Assembly: GCA_017964055.1 (NCBI GenBank)
Contig: JAGCSS010000010.1
Location: forward strand, 1 to 11,820
Origin: Lachnospiraceae bacterium
GTDB lineage: Bacteria; Bacillota; Clostridia; Lachnospirales; Lachnospiraceae
Direction of reading: 5' to 3'
Length of the DNA stretch: 11,820 nucleotides
Each line of letters opens with the position of its first letter. The stretch's first letter is position 1. Positions 1-7,691 of the stretch are shown here, piece after piece. The notes beneath the pieces were generated by a model. It was not told where the DNA came from. It ran no database searches and saw only the letters and a list, made by a program, of their open reading frames with translations. Position numbers and translations under genes: made by a program.

Positions 1-588
1 CTCGTTGCTTCGATGCATGCGGGAGTGCCGGTGATCAACGCGGGAGACGGAGGACACAATCATCCGACACAGACGCTGACCGACCTGCTTACGATCAAGA
101 GAGAGAAAGGCCATTTCGACAATCTCACGATAGGCGTGTGCGGTGACCTGAAATTCGGACGCACCGTGCACTCGCTGAGCCAGGCGATGTCGCGCTATGA
201 AGGCATTAAATTCGTGCTGATCTCTCCCGAAGAACTGAAGCTCCCGAGCTATGTAAAGAATGACGCGATCAAGAAAAAGAACATCCCTTACGAGCAGACG
301 ACGGATCTGGTTTCGGTAATGCCCGAATTGGACATCCTCTACATGACCAGAGTGCAGCGTGAGCGCTTCTTCAACGAAGAGGATTACATCCGACTGAAGG
401 ACAGCTACATCTTAACGCCCGACAAGCTCACGAACGCCAAAAAGGATCTTACGATCATGCATCCGCTTCCCCGTGTAAACGAGATCTCGGTTGCGATCGA
501 CGATGATCCGAGAGCCGCTTATTTCCGTCAGGTTAAGAACGGCAAATTCATCAGGATGGCGCTCATTCTGAAGCTGCTGGGACTGTAA
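1..588 (+). CDS. pyrB: Aspartate carbamoyltransferase catalytic subunit, C-terminal part (cut by window edge)
   Basis: This subunit makes N-carbamoyl-aspartate from carbamoyl phosphate and aspartate, the committed step of pyrimidine synthesis, in the cytosol. The reading frame is open from base 1, so the true start lies upstream. About 195 residues are visible, against a usual length near 305-310. Visible motifs are HPTQ (bases 61-72), [18 protein letters not shown] and HPLPRVNEI. In the E. coli enzyme the equivalents carry active-site His134, Arg167, Arg229 and the Leu267-Pro268 loop. The STRT loop and the carbamoyl-phosphate lysine loop of the N-terminal domain lie outside the window. The regulatory subunit pyrI follows after 31 bases, so a class B (c6r6-type) holoenzyme is expected. 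The family call is very secure; upstream regulation cannot be seen. Confidence 0.97.
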   Translation, partial: LVASMHAGVPVINAGDGGHNHPTQTLTDLLTIKREKGHFDNLTIGVCGDLKFGRTVHSLSQAMSRYEGIKFVLISPEELKLPSYVKNDAIKKKNIPYEQTTDLVSVMPELDILYMTRVQRERFFNEEDYIRLKDSYILTPDKLTNAKKDLTIMHPLPRVNEISVAIDDDPRAAYFRQVKNGKFIRMALILKLLGL

Positions 589-619
589 GCCCAGGTGATC
601 CCAAACAGGAGGTTATTCC

Positions 620-1045
620 ATGAATATAGACGGTATTACAAACGGTCTGGTAATAGACCATATCGAAGCGGGCAAGGGCATGGACCTGTACAATGCGCTC
701 CATCTCGGCGATCTCGAGTGCTCAGTGGCCCTGATCAAAAACGTAGTAAGCCATAAGATGGGCAAAAAGGACATCATCAAGGTCGATGAGGTGATCGACG
801 TCGATCTGAACGTTTTGGGCTTTATCGATCCCAACATCACCGTAAACACGATCAAGAACAACGAGATCGTGAGCAAGGCGCATATCGAGCTGCCCCAGAA
901 GGTCACCAACATCATCAAGTGCAAGAATCCCCGCTGCATCACATCGGTGGAGCAGGAGCTGCCTCATGTATTCAAGCTCACGGACCCGGAGAAGCGCATT
1001 TACAGATGCGTCTACTGTGAGACGAAGTACGAGGAAAAGCAGTAG
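620..1045 (+). CDS. pyrI: Aspartate carbamoyltransferase regulatory subunit
   Basis: PyrI binds the allosteric nucleotides (CTP/UTP inhibiting, ATP activating in E. coli) and holds PyrB trimers together through a zinc domain. The protein has 141 residues, slightly shorter than the 153 of E. coli. The N-terminal allosteric domain opens with a G-x-VIDHI stretch (residues 9-15) and contains GKKDIIK (48-54), matching GRKDLIK in E. coli. The C-terminal zinc domain has all four cysteines: C101-x4-C106 and C130-x2-C133, separated by 23 residues. The start at 620 follows an AGGAGG-like site ending about 7 bases upstream. Its position just behind pyrB and the intact zinc ligands argue for a functional regulated holoenzyme. 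Confidence 0.97.
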   Translation: MNIDGITNGLVIDHIEAGKGMDLYNALHLGDLECSVALIKNVVSHKMGKKDIIKVDEVIDVDLNVLGFIDPNITVNTIKNNEIVSKAHIELPQKVTNIIKCKNPRCITSVEQELPHVFKLTDPEKRIYRCVYCETKYEEKQ

Positions 1046-1110
1046 ATCTTTCGCGGCGCGGCCGCTTGAGATATAGAAGAAAAAGGAATGAAAAGTAAGG
1101 AGAAAAAGAA

Positions 1111-1866
1111 ATGGGTATCTACGACATCAGGAGCTTTGCGGACACCGTAAAGGGCAATTCCTACGTTGGCAGGGGAATTGTTGCGGGTCTTTCCGCAGAC
1201 GGCAAAAAGGCAGTGACTGCGTATTTCATCATGGGACGCAGCACGAACAGCAGAAACAGAGTGTTTGACGAGACAGAGGACGGGATCATCATCCATGCGT
1301 TCGACCCCGCCAAGCTCGAGGATCCGAGCCTCGTCATCTATTCACCCGTGCGCTGCATCAAGGACAGCATGATCGTAACGAACGGTGACCAGACCGATAC
1401 CGTTTACGATTTCATGGAAGCATATTATAAAAACGCTTCGGCCGATCCGGCCATGGAGGCATTTCTTTTCGAAGCTGCGCTGAACACCAGATGCTTTGAG
1501 CCCGATGCGCCGAACTACACGCCCAGGATCAGCGCGGTCCTGAATTTCGGCAAGGAAGGCTTTGCTTATAAGATGAACATTTTGAAGAGCGCGGATCCCG
1601 AGGGCAGCGCATGCAACCGCTACACCTATTCGTACGCTCCGCTTGCGGGTCTCGGACATTTTATCCACACCTACAACCATGACGGCAATCCGATCCCTAC
1701 CTTTACGGGAGAGCCTGAGAGAGTAGCGATCCCGGACGAGATCGACGCATTTACCGATGAGATCTGGAACTCGCTCGACGCCGACAACAAGGTTTCACTG
1801 TACGTATGCTACCGCGATCTCGCGACAGGCAGCAGGCAGACAAGGATCATCAACAAGAACCGCTAA
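1111..1866 (+). CDS. purO: IMP cyclohydrolase, PurO-type (not PurH-type)
   Basis: This enzyme is expected to close the ring of FAICAR to give IMP, the final step of purine synthesis. The 251-residue protein resembles the PurO / IMP_cyclohyd family first described in archaea: YVGRGIV near residues 18-24, AYFIMGRS near 37-44 followed by NSRNR, and a central PRISAV stretch. It shows no resemblance to the MGS-like cyclohydrolase domain of fused PurH. The start follows AAGGAG (1097-1102) with 8-base spacing. It sits 65 bases after pyrI and 31 bases before a stand-alone AICAR transformylase, which supplies its substrate, so context and sequence agree. The small GC-rich hairpin in the pyrI gap (1053-1065) has no T run and should not end transcription. 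The symbol is transferred from archaeal PurO; similarity was judged by eye. Confidence 0.85.
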   Translation: MGIYDIRSFADTVKGNSYVGRGIVAGLSADGKKAVTAYFIMGRSTNSRNRVFDETEDGIIIHAFDPAKLEDPSLVIYSPVRCIKDSMIVTNGDQTDTVYDFMEAYYKNASADPAMEAFLFEAALNTRCFEPDAPNYTPRISAVLNFGKEGFAYKMNILKSADPEGSACNRYTYSYAPLAGLGHFIHTYNHDGNPIPTFTGEPERVAIPDEIDAFTDEIWNSLDADNKVSLYVCYRDLATGSRQTRIINKNR

Positions 1867-1897
1867 CAATCGAAGAAAAAGGAAGGAACGTAAAGAA

Positions 1898-3082
1898 ATG
1901 AAAGAGTTTGCGTTAAAATACGGATGCAACCCCAATCAGAAGCCTGCGAAGATCTACATGGAAAACGGCGGCGAGCTGCCGATCGAGATCCTGAACGGAC
2001 GTCCCGGCTATATCAATTTCCTTGACGCATTCAACGGATGGCAGCTTGTAAACGAGCTGAAGAAGGCCACGGGCGAGGTCGCCGCAACATCGTTCAAGCA
2101 TGTATCGCCCACTTCCGCAGCGCTCGGACGCAAGCTTTCCGACAAGCTTAAAAAGGCATGTTTCGTTGACGATATCGCGGGACTTGACGATTCACCCTTA
2201 GCCTGCGCGTATGCAAGAGCCAGAGGCACGGACCGCATGTCTTCGTTCGGCGATTTCATCTCGCTCTCGGATGTCTGCGATGAGGTGACCGCTTCGATCA
2301 TCAAGAGAGAGGTTTCCGACGGCATCATCGCTCCCGGATATACTCCCGAGGCGCTCGAGATCTTAAAGAGCAAGAGAAAAGGCACCTACAACATCATTAA
2401 GATCGATAAGGATTACATCCCCGAGGTTCAGGAGAAGAAGCAGGTATTCGGCATCACCTTCGAGCAGGGAAGAAACAACTTTAAGATCGACGACGAGCTC
2501 CTTACCAATATCGTGACAAAGAACAAGGACCTCACAGAGGCTGCAAAGAAGGACCTGATCATCAGCCTTATCACGCTTAAGTACACACAGTCGAACTCCG
2601 TATGCTTCGCGGCGGACGGACAGGCTATCGGCGTGGGCGCGGGACAGCAGTCGCGTATCCACTGCACCAGACTTGCGGGCTCAAAGGCCGACAACTGGAA
2701 CATGCGTCAGTGGGACAGAATCCTTAACCTGCCCTTCCTTGACACCATCGGCAGACCCGACAGGGACAATGTCATCGATCAGTACATCACCGGCGAGGGC
2801 GAGGATGTGGCTTCGGATGAGAATTGGAGAAAGTATTTCACTACCCAGCCCGCACCCCTTACCAAAGAAGAAAAGAGAGCATACCTTGACACGATCACCG
2901 GCGTTGCGCTCGGCAGCGACGCGTTCTTCCCGTTCTCGGACAACATCGAGAGAGCAAAGAAGAGCGGCGTAAGCTTCATCGCGGAGCCCGGCGGATCCGT
3001 CCGTGACGACCTCGTTATCGAAAAAGCCGACGAGTACGGCATGGTAATGGCATTTACAGGTATGAGACTGTTCCATCACTAA
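1898..3082 (+). CDS. Stand-alone AICAR transformylase (phosphoribosylaminoimidazolecarboxamide formyltransferase)
   Basis: This enzyme transfers a formyl group from 10-formyl-tetrahydrofolate to AICAR, giving FAICAR for the cyclohydrolase encoded just upstream. In most bacteria this activity is the C-terminal domain of PurH; here it is a separate 394-residue protein. Diagnostic stretches are NPNQKP (residues 11-16), ATSFKHVSP (63-71, with the Lys67-His68 catalytic pair typical of the family), SFGDFISLSD (116-125), SNSVCFAADGQAIGVGAGQQSR (232-253), DAFFPFSDNI (341-350), IAEPGGSVRD (361-370) and the closing GMRLFHH. The frame is open from 1757, inside the preceding gene, but ATG 1898 is chosen. 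It has GGAAGGA ten bases upstream, it gives the expected N-terminus, and the longer version would add meaningless Arg/Thr-rich sequence overlapping the cyclohydrolase. The symbol purH is often applied but would mislead because the cyclohydrolase domain is absent. Confidence 0.95.
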   Translation: MKEFALKYGCNPNQKPAKIYMENGGELPIEILNGRPGYINFLDAFNGWQLVNELKKATGEVAATSFKHVSPTSAALGRKLSDKLKKACFVDDIAGLDDSPLACAYARARGTDRMSSFGDFISLSDVCDEVTASIIKREVSDGIIAPGYTPEALEILKSKRKGTYNIIKIDKDYIPEVQEKKQVFGITFEQGRNNFKIDDELLTNIVTKNKDLTEAAKKDLIISLITLKYTQSNSVCFAADGQAIGVGAGQQSRIHCTRLAGSKADNWNMRQWDRILNLPFLDTIGRPDRDNVIDQYITGEGEDVASDENWRKYFTTQPAPLTKEEKRAYLDTITGVALGSDAFFPFSDNIERAKKSGVSFIAEPGGSVRDDLVIEKADEYGMVMAFTGMRLFHH

Positions 3083-3087
3083 CAACT

Positions 3088-3219
3088 GGACTCTCTGCGA
3101 AGCAGAGAATCCATCCGAGATTTGATCTGAAAAAGTGAAAATATTCAATTCACTTTTTCAAAATCGAGGACAGCGAAGCTGGTTGTGGTTTTGCCGAGGT
3201 GTTGTCGAGGCAAGACTAC
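3088..3219. repeat. Cluster of hairpins in the gap between the purine gene and the PHP gene
   Basis: Four inverted repeats lie in a row. TCTCTGC-GAA-GCAGAGA (3092-3108) is extended by GGA/TCC at 3088-3090 and 3110-3112. A perfect 12-bp AT-rich stem, TGAAAAAGTGAA, spans 3128-3139 and 3149-3160 with a 9-base loop. CAGC-GAA-GCTG lies at 3171-3181. An 11-bp RNA stem with two G-U pairs joins 3185-3195 and 3209-3219. None is followed by a clean T run, so a standard terminator is not evident, although the AT-rich stem could slow transcription in either direction. The density and the two identical GCGAAGC mini-hairpin cores suggest a dispersed palindromic element rather than chance. Its identity is unknown. 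Confidence 0.5.
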
Positions 3220-3237
3220 CTAATGAAAAGGGCAAAC

Positions 3238-4026
3238 ATGAAGTACAAATACGAAATCCACATGCACACCTATGAGTCCAGTGCATGCGGAAAGACACAT
3301 GCAAGGGACTACATCAGGCCTCTTATCGAAAAAGGCTACGACGGCATCATCATCACCGACCATTTTTTCCGCGGCAATACAAGGCCCGACAGGAATCTGC
3401 CCTGGCCCGAGTATATCGATGAGTATTGCCGTGGCTACGAGGAGGCAAAGGATGAGGGCGATAAGCTCGGATTCAAGGTTTTCTTCGGCTGGGAGGAGTG
3501 CTTCAGGCCCGATGAATATCTCGTTTACGGCCTCGATAAGGACTGGCTGAAGGCGCATCCGGAGATGACTGCGTGGGACCACAAAACCTATTATGAGCAG
3601 ATCCGCAAGGCCGGAGGCTGCGTGGTAGGGGCGCATCCGTTCAGGGAAAGAGGCTATGTGACTCAGGTGAACCTTCATCCTTTCCAGTGCGACGCGATGG
3701 AGGCATGCAACTTCGGCAATCCGCCCTGGCAGGATGTTCTGGCCTACAATTTCTGCAGGGACCGCGGGATCCTCATGACCTCGGGGTCGGACATGCATGA
3801 TGTGAACGTACTTGAGAGCACGCCGTGCGGCATGCTTTTCGACGAACCGCTGAACAGCATAGGCGACTTTGTGAACTGCATCCTTACGGGAAAGGGCTTT
3901 ACGCCTATGATCCCGGACGACCGCAGGGAGCTGACGCCGGAGATATCAAATACATTGCCGATGTTTCTGTATGATGAGAATAATGTCGGCAGAAGCGTGG
4001 AAATGAAGGACCTGTTTATCCTTTAA
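3238..4026 (+). CDS. PHP-domain metal-dependent phosphoesterase family protein
   Basis: PHP proteins are TIM-barrel-like hydrolases with a multi-metal centre. Members include histidinol phosphatase and nucleoside 3',5'-bisphosphate or nucleic-acid phosphoesterases; the substrate here is not evident. In the 262-residue protein the metal ligands are in the expected order: H8-x-H10, D41-H42 in IITDH, E86 in GWEE, H133 in GAHPF, and D185-x-H187 in SGSDMHD. This length leaves only the PHP domain and no polymerase or DNA-binding module. The frame is also open from GTG 3199 and ATG 3223. ATG 3238 is preferred because AAGGG (3228-3232) sits 5 bases upstream and because the longer forms run into the hairpin at 3185-3219. 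It appears to be a single gene, with a new promoter starting at its stop codon. The family is secure, the function open. Confidence 0.9.
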   Translation: MKYKYEIHMHTYESSACGKTHARDYIRPLIEKGYDGIIITDHFFRGNTRPDRNLPWPEYIDEYCRGYEEAKDEGDKLGFKVFFGWEECFRPDEYLVYGLDKDWLKAHPEMTAWDHKTYYEQIRKAGGCVVGAHPFRERGYVTQVNLHPFQCDAMEACNFGNPPWQDVLAYNFCRDRGILMTSGSDMHDVNVLESTPCGMLFDEPLNSIGDFVNCILTGKGFTPMIPDDRRELTPEISNTLPMFLYDENNVGRSVEMKDLFIL

Positions 4027-4050
4027 AAATATCCCGATCCGTGGTATACT
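4022..4050 (+). promoter_or_regulatory. Candidate promoter for the channel operon
   Basis: An extended -10 element, TGG followed by TATACT (4042-4050), lies 17 bases after TTTAAA (4022-4027), which matches the -35 consensus at 4 of 6 places. The predicted start is near 4057, about 30 bases before the channel ATG at 4087, which itself has AAAGGA (4072-4077) at 9-base spacing. The -35 box overlaps the stop codon of the PHP gene. The GTGGTAT core recurs in both candidate promoters at 8693-8738. Confidence 0.6.
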
Positions 4051-4086
4051 GAACGTATATCAACTCTTGCGAAAGGATGCCGGGCC

Positions 4087-5946
4087 ATGAAGGAAGAAAA
4101 CAGATCGGAACAGACTCGCTTTACATTCAGGGAACGCTTCAGATACTGGTTTGACAACAGAATGACAAAAGGGTCATTGGGACTGATACGCGTACTGATC
4201 ATCGCATCGGTACTGCTGGCGGTCCTTGTGGCCCTTTTGATAATTTCATGCGGATTTGCCGAGGAGGGCGACGAGGCTGCCGTTATATGGGACAGCATCG
4301 CGACCGTGATAAACGCTTGGATGCCTTCGTTTGAGGACGGCACACCCGGATACATACTGCTGATGGCCGTTGTGGCGATAGCCGGCGTGCTCTTTACCAG
4401 CGTCCTGATCGGTATTATCACGAGCGCTATCGAGGAGAAGATCGATGAGCTCAAGAAGGGCAATTCACGCGTGATCGAGAGCGGACATATAGTCGTGCTC
4501 GGTTTTTACCCGGGCGAATACACACTTATCCGCCAGCTGATACTCGCAGCAGCGGGGAAACCTGCGTGCATAGTGGTAGCTGAGGATATGGAGCGTGAGG
4601 AGATCGAGCAGGACATTAGCGAGAATATAGATGTTCCCAAGAATTTCCGCATTGTATGCAGGACAGTAGATATCACGAGCCCGGCGTCGATCGAGAAGTG
4701 TTCTGTCGAGACCTCGCACACGGTCATCGTAAGTCCTACCGACGATGCCAGGACCATGAAGGCTATACTGGCCGTGAGCGCGATACTTCAGGAGAAGGGT
4801 GCCGCGGATATCAGGATCAACGCGATCGTTTCAAAGAGCTCCTACAGCATCCGCCCGAGCGTTGCGGCGGCTCACAACATAACCACGCTTAAGACACATG
4901 ACATACTGGCCAAGATGATGGCTCATTCCTGCACGCAGGTCGGACTCTCCGGCACATTCCGCGAGGTTTTCGATTTTGACGGTTCGGAGTTTTATCTGAT
5001 GGATTTTGACGGGATCGCGGGGATTACTTTTGAGGAGCTGGCCGCGCGTACCGAAGGAGGAACGCCTGCGGGCATTCTTTCCGAGGCAGGCATAGAGCTT
5101 AATCCCGAACCCGGACGGCGCATCGGAGAAGGCGAGAGGATACTCGTATTCGCACCCGATAAGGATTCGGTGCATGTCGGACCCGCAGTGCCTCTTAATA
5201 AGCTGTCCGTGAGCGATAAGCCGCCCGTTCCCGCAGAAGATGAGGCCGATACGATCATCATCGGTCACAACGAGACATTGCCCACGATACTCAGAGAACT
5301 GCCCGAAAATGTGACTCACGTAGTGCTTGCCGGGCAGGAAACCGACGAAGAGGAAAAAACGGCACTCGCAGCGGCTGCGAAGCAGCGAGGGATCGAGCTC
5401 GAGTATTACGACGGTGACGTCTCGGACGAGGCTGTACAGACAGAGCTCGCAAAAACGGCAGAGCATATCGTCATCCTGAACGACCATGACAAGGATGAGG
5501 ACGAGGCCGATATGGAAACCATATTCAGACTGCTCGATCTGAGGGACATCCGCTCGCGTCTGGGGCTCAGTTTCAATATTACGGTTGAGATGCGTCTCGA
5601 AAAGAGCGAGGAACTCGTCGGACAGGGCGAGAGCACCGATTTCCTGGTGTCATCGAACATGTCCTCGCTGATACTCGCGCAGCTGGCGGAGAATCCCGAA
5701 CTGGTGGATGTATTCCGCGAGATACTTTCAAACAAGGGCAACGAGCTGCTTCTTCAAAATGCGGGAGATCTGCGGCTTACCGGCAGATATAGCGTCAGGG
5801 ATCTGCGCCGTATCATGCTCAGATACGGTTTTGTGCTGCTCGGCAGGCTCGACGCGCAGAACAACAGCTCATTTAACCTGCCGCTTGACGCGATCCTCGA
5901 GCTGACCGGTGAGGACAGCCTGATCGTACTCGGCGAGACCGCATGA
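4087..5946 (+). CDS. CASTOR/POLLUX-like ion channel with RCK-type cytosolic domains
   Basis: This is probably a membrane cation channel controlled by a large cytosolic gating ring. The 619-residue protein starts with a basic-rich tail. It has two transmembrane helices (about 33-55 and 89-112) flanking a pore-helix-like segment (about 65-88). The long soluble part follows. A first Rossmann-like unit begins with SGHIVVLGF (132-140) and includes RIVCRTVDITSPASIEKC (188-205) and SHTVIVSPTDDA (210-221). A domain around 295-360 ends in RIGEGERILVFAP, as in TrkA_C-like folds. A second Rossmann-like unit begins with ADTIIIGHNETLP (387-399), and a C-terminal domain ends in EDSLIVLGE. This order matches bacterial relatives of plant CASTOR, POLLUX and DMI1. 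The selectivity filter is not obvious to me, so ion preference is unknown. The gene is first in an apparent three-gene operon. A KtrA/TrkA-type fusion is the main alternative. Confidence 0.82.
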   Translation: MKEENRSEQTRFTFRERFRYWFDNRMTKGSLGLIRVLIIASVLLAVLVALLIISCGFAEEGDEAAVIWDSIATVINAWMPSFEDGTPGYILLMAVVAIAGVLFTSVLIGIITSAIEEKIDELKKGNSRVIESGHIVVLGFYPGEYTLIRQLILAAAGKPACIVVAEDMEREEIEQDISENIDVPKNFRIVCRTVDITSPASIEKCSVETSHTVIVSPTDDARTMKAILAVSAILQEKGAADIRINAIVSKSSYSIRPSVAAAHNITTLKTHDILAKMMAHSCTQVGLSGTFREVFDFDGSEFYLMDFDGIAGITFEELAARTEGGTPAGILSEAGIELNPEPGRRIGEGERILVFAPDKDSVHVGPAVPLNKLSVSDKPPVPAEDEADTIIIGHNETLPTILRELPENVTHVVLAGQETDEEEKTALAAAAKQRGIELEYYDGDVSDEAVQTELAKTAEHIVILNDHDKDEDEADMETIFRLLDLRDIRSRLGLSFNITVEMRLEKSEELVGQGESTDFLVSSNMSSLILAQLAENPELVDVFREILSNKGNELLLQNAGDLRLTGRYSVRDLRRIMLRYGFVLLGRLDAQNNSSFNLPLDAILELTGEDSLIVLGETA

Positions 5947-5998
5947 ACGGCATCCGAACAGATTTGTGCACCGGCTACATGCAAGACAGGAGGTATAG

Positions 5999-6448
5999 AT
6001 GAATTCCGGAAAAGAAAGAAATGCGAGAGTCATTGACGAACTGCGTAAATCCATGACTGCCGATGAGGGCGTGCAGGAGCGTAACTACACTTTCCGCCAG
6101 TACACGGTCGACGGACGCAGATACGCCACACTTGCCGATCTGCGGGAGCATGAAGTTAAGATCGTAACGCCCGAAGAATCGGTTATTGCGGGATTCGCGA
6201 AGCTGATGGGCGAGTCTTCCGACAGGAATACGCGTGAGTTTGCGCGCACGGTAAACAATATACTCTGGCTGCATCAGTCGGGCAAGGAGAACCTGAAGGA
6301 AACGCCGGTATATCAGATCTCAAAGGAGTACTCGGACAAGGTGTCTTTTGCGAGACCCGGGAGCGATGAGAGGGATCTGCTGCTGGTCACGGCCACGGAA
6401 AAGATAAAGAGCGCCTACAGATCGCTGATGTCAGACGAAAACAATTAA
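5999..6448 (+). CDS. Protein of unknown function, 149 residues, between channel and acetyltransferase
   Basis: I do not recognise a family. The start is clear: AGGAGG (5988-5993) lies 5 bases before the ATG. The protein is soluble, strongly charged and free of cysteine, with no signal peptide or membrane helix. Residues 1-50 are rich in Arg, Glu and Asp and contain YTFRQYTVDGRRYATLADL (30-48). Residues 58-92 look helical (TPEESVIAGFAKLMG, then FARTVNNILWLHQSG). The C-terminal part contains RDLLLVTATEKIKSAYRSLM. It lies 52 bases after the channel gene and 13 bases before the acetyltransferase gene, with no terminator or promoter seen between them, so cotranscription is likely. An accessory role for one neighbour is possible but only inferred. 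The quality of the RBS and normal codon use argue for a real gene. Confidence 0.8.
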   Translation: MNSGKERNARVIDELRKSMTADEGVQERNYTFRQYTVDGRRYATLADLREHEVKIVTPEESVIAGFAKLMGESSDRNTREFARTVNNILWLHQSGKENLKETPVYQISKEYSDKVSFARPGSDERDLLLVTATEKIKSAYRSLMSDENN

Positions 6449-6461
6449 TTTGGGGGATATT

Positions 6462-7637
6462 ATGGAAATAAGGAAATTAGTCGGAGAAGAGAGATACGAG
6501 GCATATCTGACGGCCGTTTACTGCTTTCACATGAGAGTGGATGACGTCGAGGCCGAAAAAGAAAAGTGCATCGCGGACACAAAGGAGGACTGGGGCGCGT
6601 TTGACGACGACGGGACTCTGATGTGCAGGATAATCAACAACAAATATAACTTTTATCTGGACGGAAAGACCGTCAGCGCGGGCGGCATCGGAGGAGTGGC
6701 TACTTTGCCCGAGTACCGCAGTACCGGCGGAGTAAAGGCTATTTTTAAGGAACTGTTAAACGAAGCGTATAAAAACGGCGAAGTGATATCGACGCTGTAT
6801 CCGTTTAAGCATGAGTTCTACAGAAAGCAGGGCTATGAGGTGCTGACGGCATGGCATGAGTATACTTTAAAGCCCGGACTGCTGTGCAGATACCGCTTTG
6901 ACGGCGAGGTACACAGACAGATGCCGGGTGACCCGATCGACGATATCATGGGCATTTACCGCAGCTATGCGCCCAAGTTCAATCTCTCGCATGCCCGCAC
7001 CGAAGAGGAGATGCGGGAGTATCTGAAGGTCGACAAGCCTTACAAGGACAGGAAATTTGCCTATGTCCTGAAGCAGGGCGGGAAACCGGTAGCCTACGTC
7101 ATTTTTACCGATGTATTCAGCGAACCCGGCGCTATCCTGCAGGTCAACGATCTGGCATGGACCGAACGCGACGGATTTAACGCGATACTCGGATTCCTCG
7201 CGAGATTCGAGGCCGATTACGCAACGATCAAGCTGTGTCTCCCCAAGGTCATCGATCTGCTGAGGATCGTTGAGTCACCCTACGCCTACGATATCGAGAA
7301 GGCGCCCGCGCAGTGCTTTATGATCAGGGTGATCAACGCAAAGACGCTGCTTGAGACGATCAGAAAGCCCGATGACTGCGATCTGACGATCAAAGTGACC
7401 GATGAGATCATCGCAGAGAACAATGCCGTATACAGAGTGAAAAAGGACGGCGTGGAGCGCACAGATGAGAGCTGCGCGGATATCGAACTGAACGTGAGAC
7501 CGCTCGGACAGCTCGCAGTGGGCTGCCTGACGCTCGATGAGGCGATGCTTAGAAAGGACGTTGAGGTTCATGCCAAAGAGGACATGATCCGCCGTCTGTT
7601 CGTAGATAAGAATATTTATGTAAGTGAGCACTTCTGA
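6462..7637 (+). CDS. GNAT family N-acetyltransferase, Eis-like
   Basis: This 391-residue protein fits the Eis-like group: an N-terminal GNAT fold, a second GNAT-like middle part and a C-terminal SCP2-like part. The acetyl-CoA site is seen in GGIGGVATLPEYRSTGGVKAIF (74-95), where R86-S-T-G-G-V corresponds to the pyrophosphate-binding R-x-x-G-x-G/A turn. HEFYRKQGYE (117-126) contains a Tyr (Y120) placed like the general acid Tyr of Mycobacterium tuberculosis Eis. The chain ends in SEHF, and Eis proteins also end in a Phe whose carboxylate is used in catalysis. The substrate is unknown; Eis enzymes acetylate amines, including aminoglycosides and lysine side chains. ATG 6462 is chosen over an in-frame TTG at 6450 because GGGGGA (6452-6457) lies just before the ATG. 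It is the last gene of the unit, followed by a terminator. Confidence 0.87.
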   Translation: MEIRKLVGEERYEAYLTAVYCFHMRVDDVEAEKEKCIADTKEDWGAFDDDGTLMCRIINNKYNFYLDGKTVSAGGIGGVATLPEYRSTGGVKAIFKELLNEAYKNGEVISTLYPFKHEFYRKQGYEVLTAWHEYTLKPGLLCRYRFDGEVHRQMPGDPIDDIMGIYRSYAPKFNLSHARTEEEMREYLKVDKPYKDRKFAYVLKQGGKPVAYVIFTDVFSEPGAILQVNDLAWTERDGFNAILGFLARFEADYATIKLCLPKVIDLLRIVESPYAYDIEKAPAQCFMIRVINAKTLLETIRKPDDCDLTIKVTDEIIAENNAVYRVKKDGVERTDESCADIELNVRPLGQLAVGCLTLDEAMLRKDVEVHAKEDMIRRLFVDKNIYVSEHF

Positions 7638-7642
7638 GTAAA

Positions 7643-7673
7643 AAAGGCGCCGCATTTCGGATGCGGTGCCTTT
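7643..7673. terminator. Bidirectional intrinsic terminator between convergent genes
   Basis: The stem pairs AAAGGC-G-CCGCAT (7643-7655) with ATGCGG-T-GCCTTT (7661-7673). It has 13 pairs including one G-U, around a 5-base loop. The + strand continues TTTGTTT and the - strand gives a run of A-derived T, so it can end both the acetyltransferase transcript and the leftward gene at 7692-8606. It begins 6 bases after the acetyltransferase stop codon. Confidence 0.9.
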
Positions 7674-7691
7674 GTTTATGCCTGTCTGCAA

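Noticed and set aside
1053..1065. GCGGC-GCG-GCCGC hairpin after pyrI as a terminator
   Set aside because: The stem has only 5 pairs and no T run follows, so transcription into the cyclohydrolase gene is expected to continue.
3128..3160. 12-bp AT-rich stem as a standard terminator of the purine unit
   Set aside because: It has only three G-C pairs, and the bases after it (AAATCG) form no T tract; it is kept as part of the hairpin cluster instead.
3220..3798. 192-codon open frame on the - strand
   Set aside because: It overlaps the PHP gene, whose metal-binding motifs prove the + frame real; no recognisable motif is present on the - strand.
5374..5386. GCTGC-GAA-GCAGC hairpin in the channel gene, a third GCGAAGC copy
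   Set aside because: It encodes part of an alanine-rich helix and can be explained by codon use alone.
4831..5487. Long open frame of 218 codons on the - strand
   Set aside because: It lies entirely inside the channel gene in an opposing frame, has no ribosome binding site, and its translation looks like a shadow of GC-biased codons.
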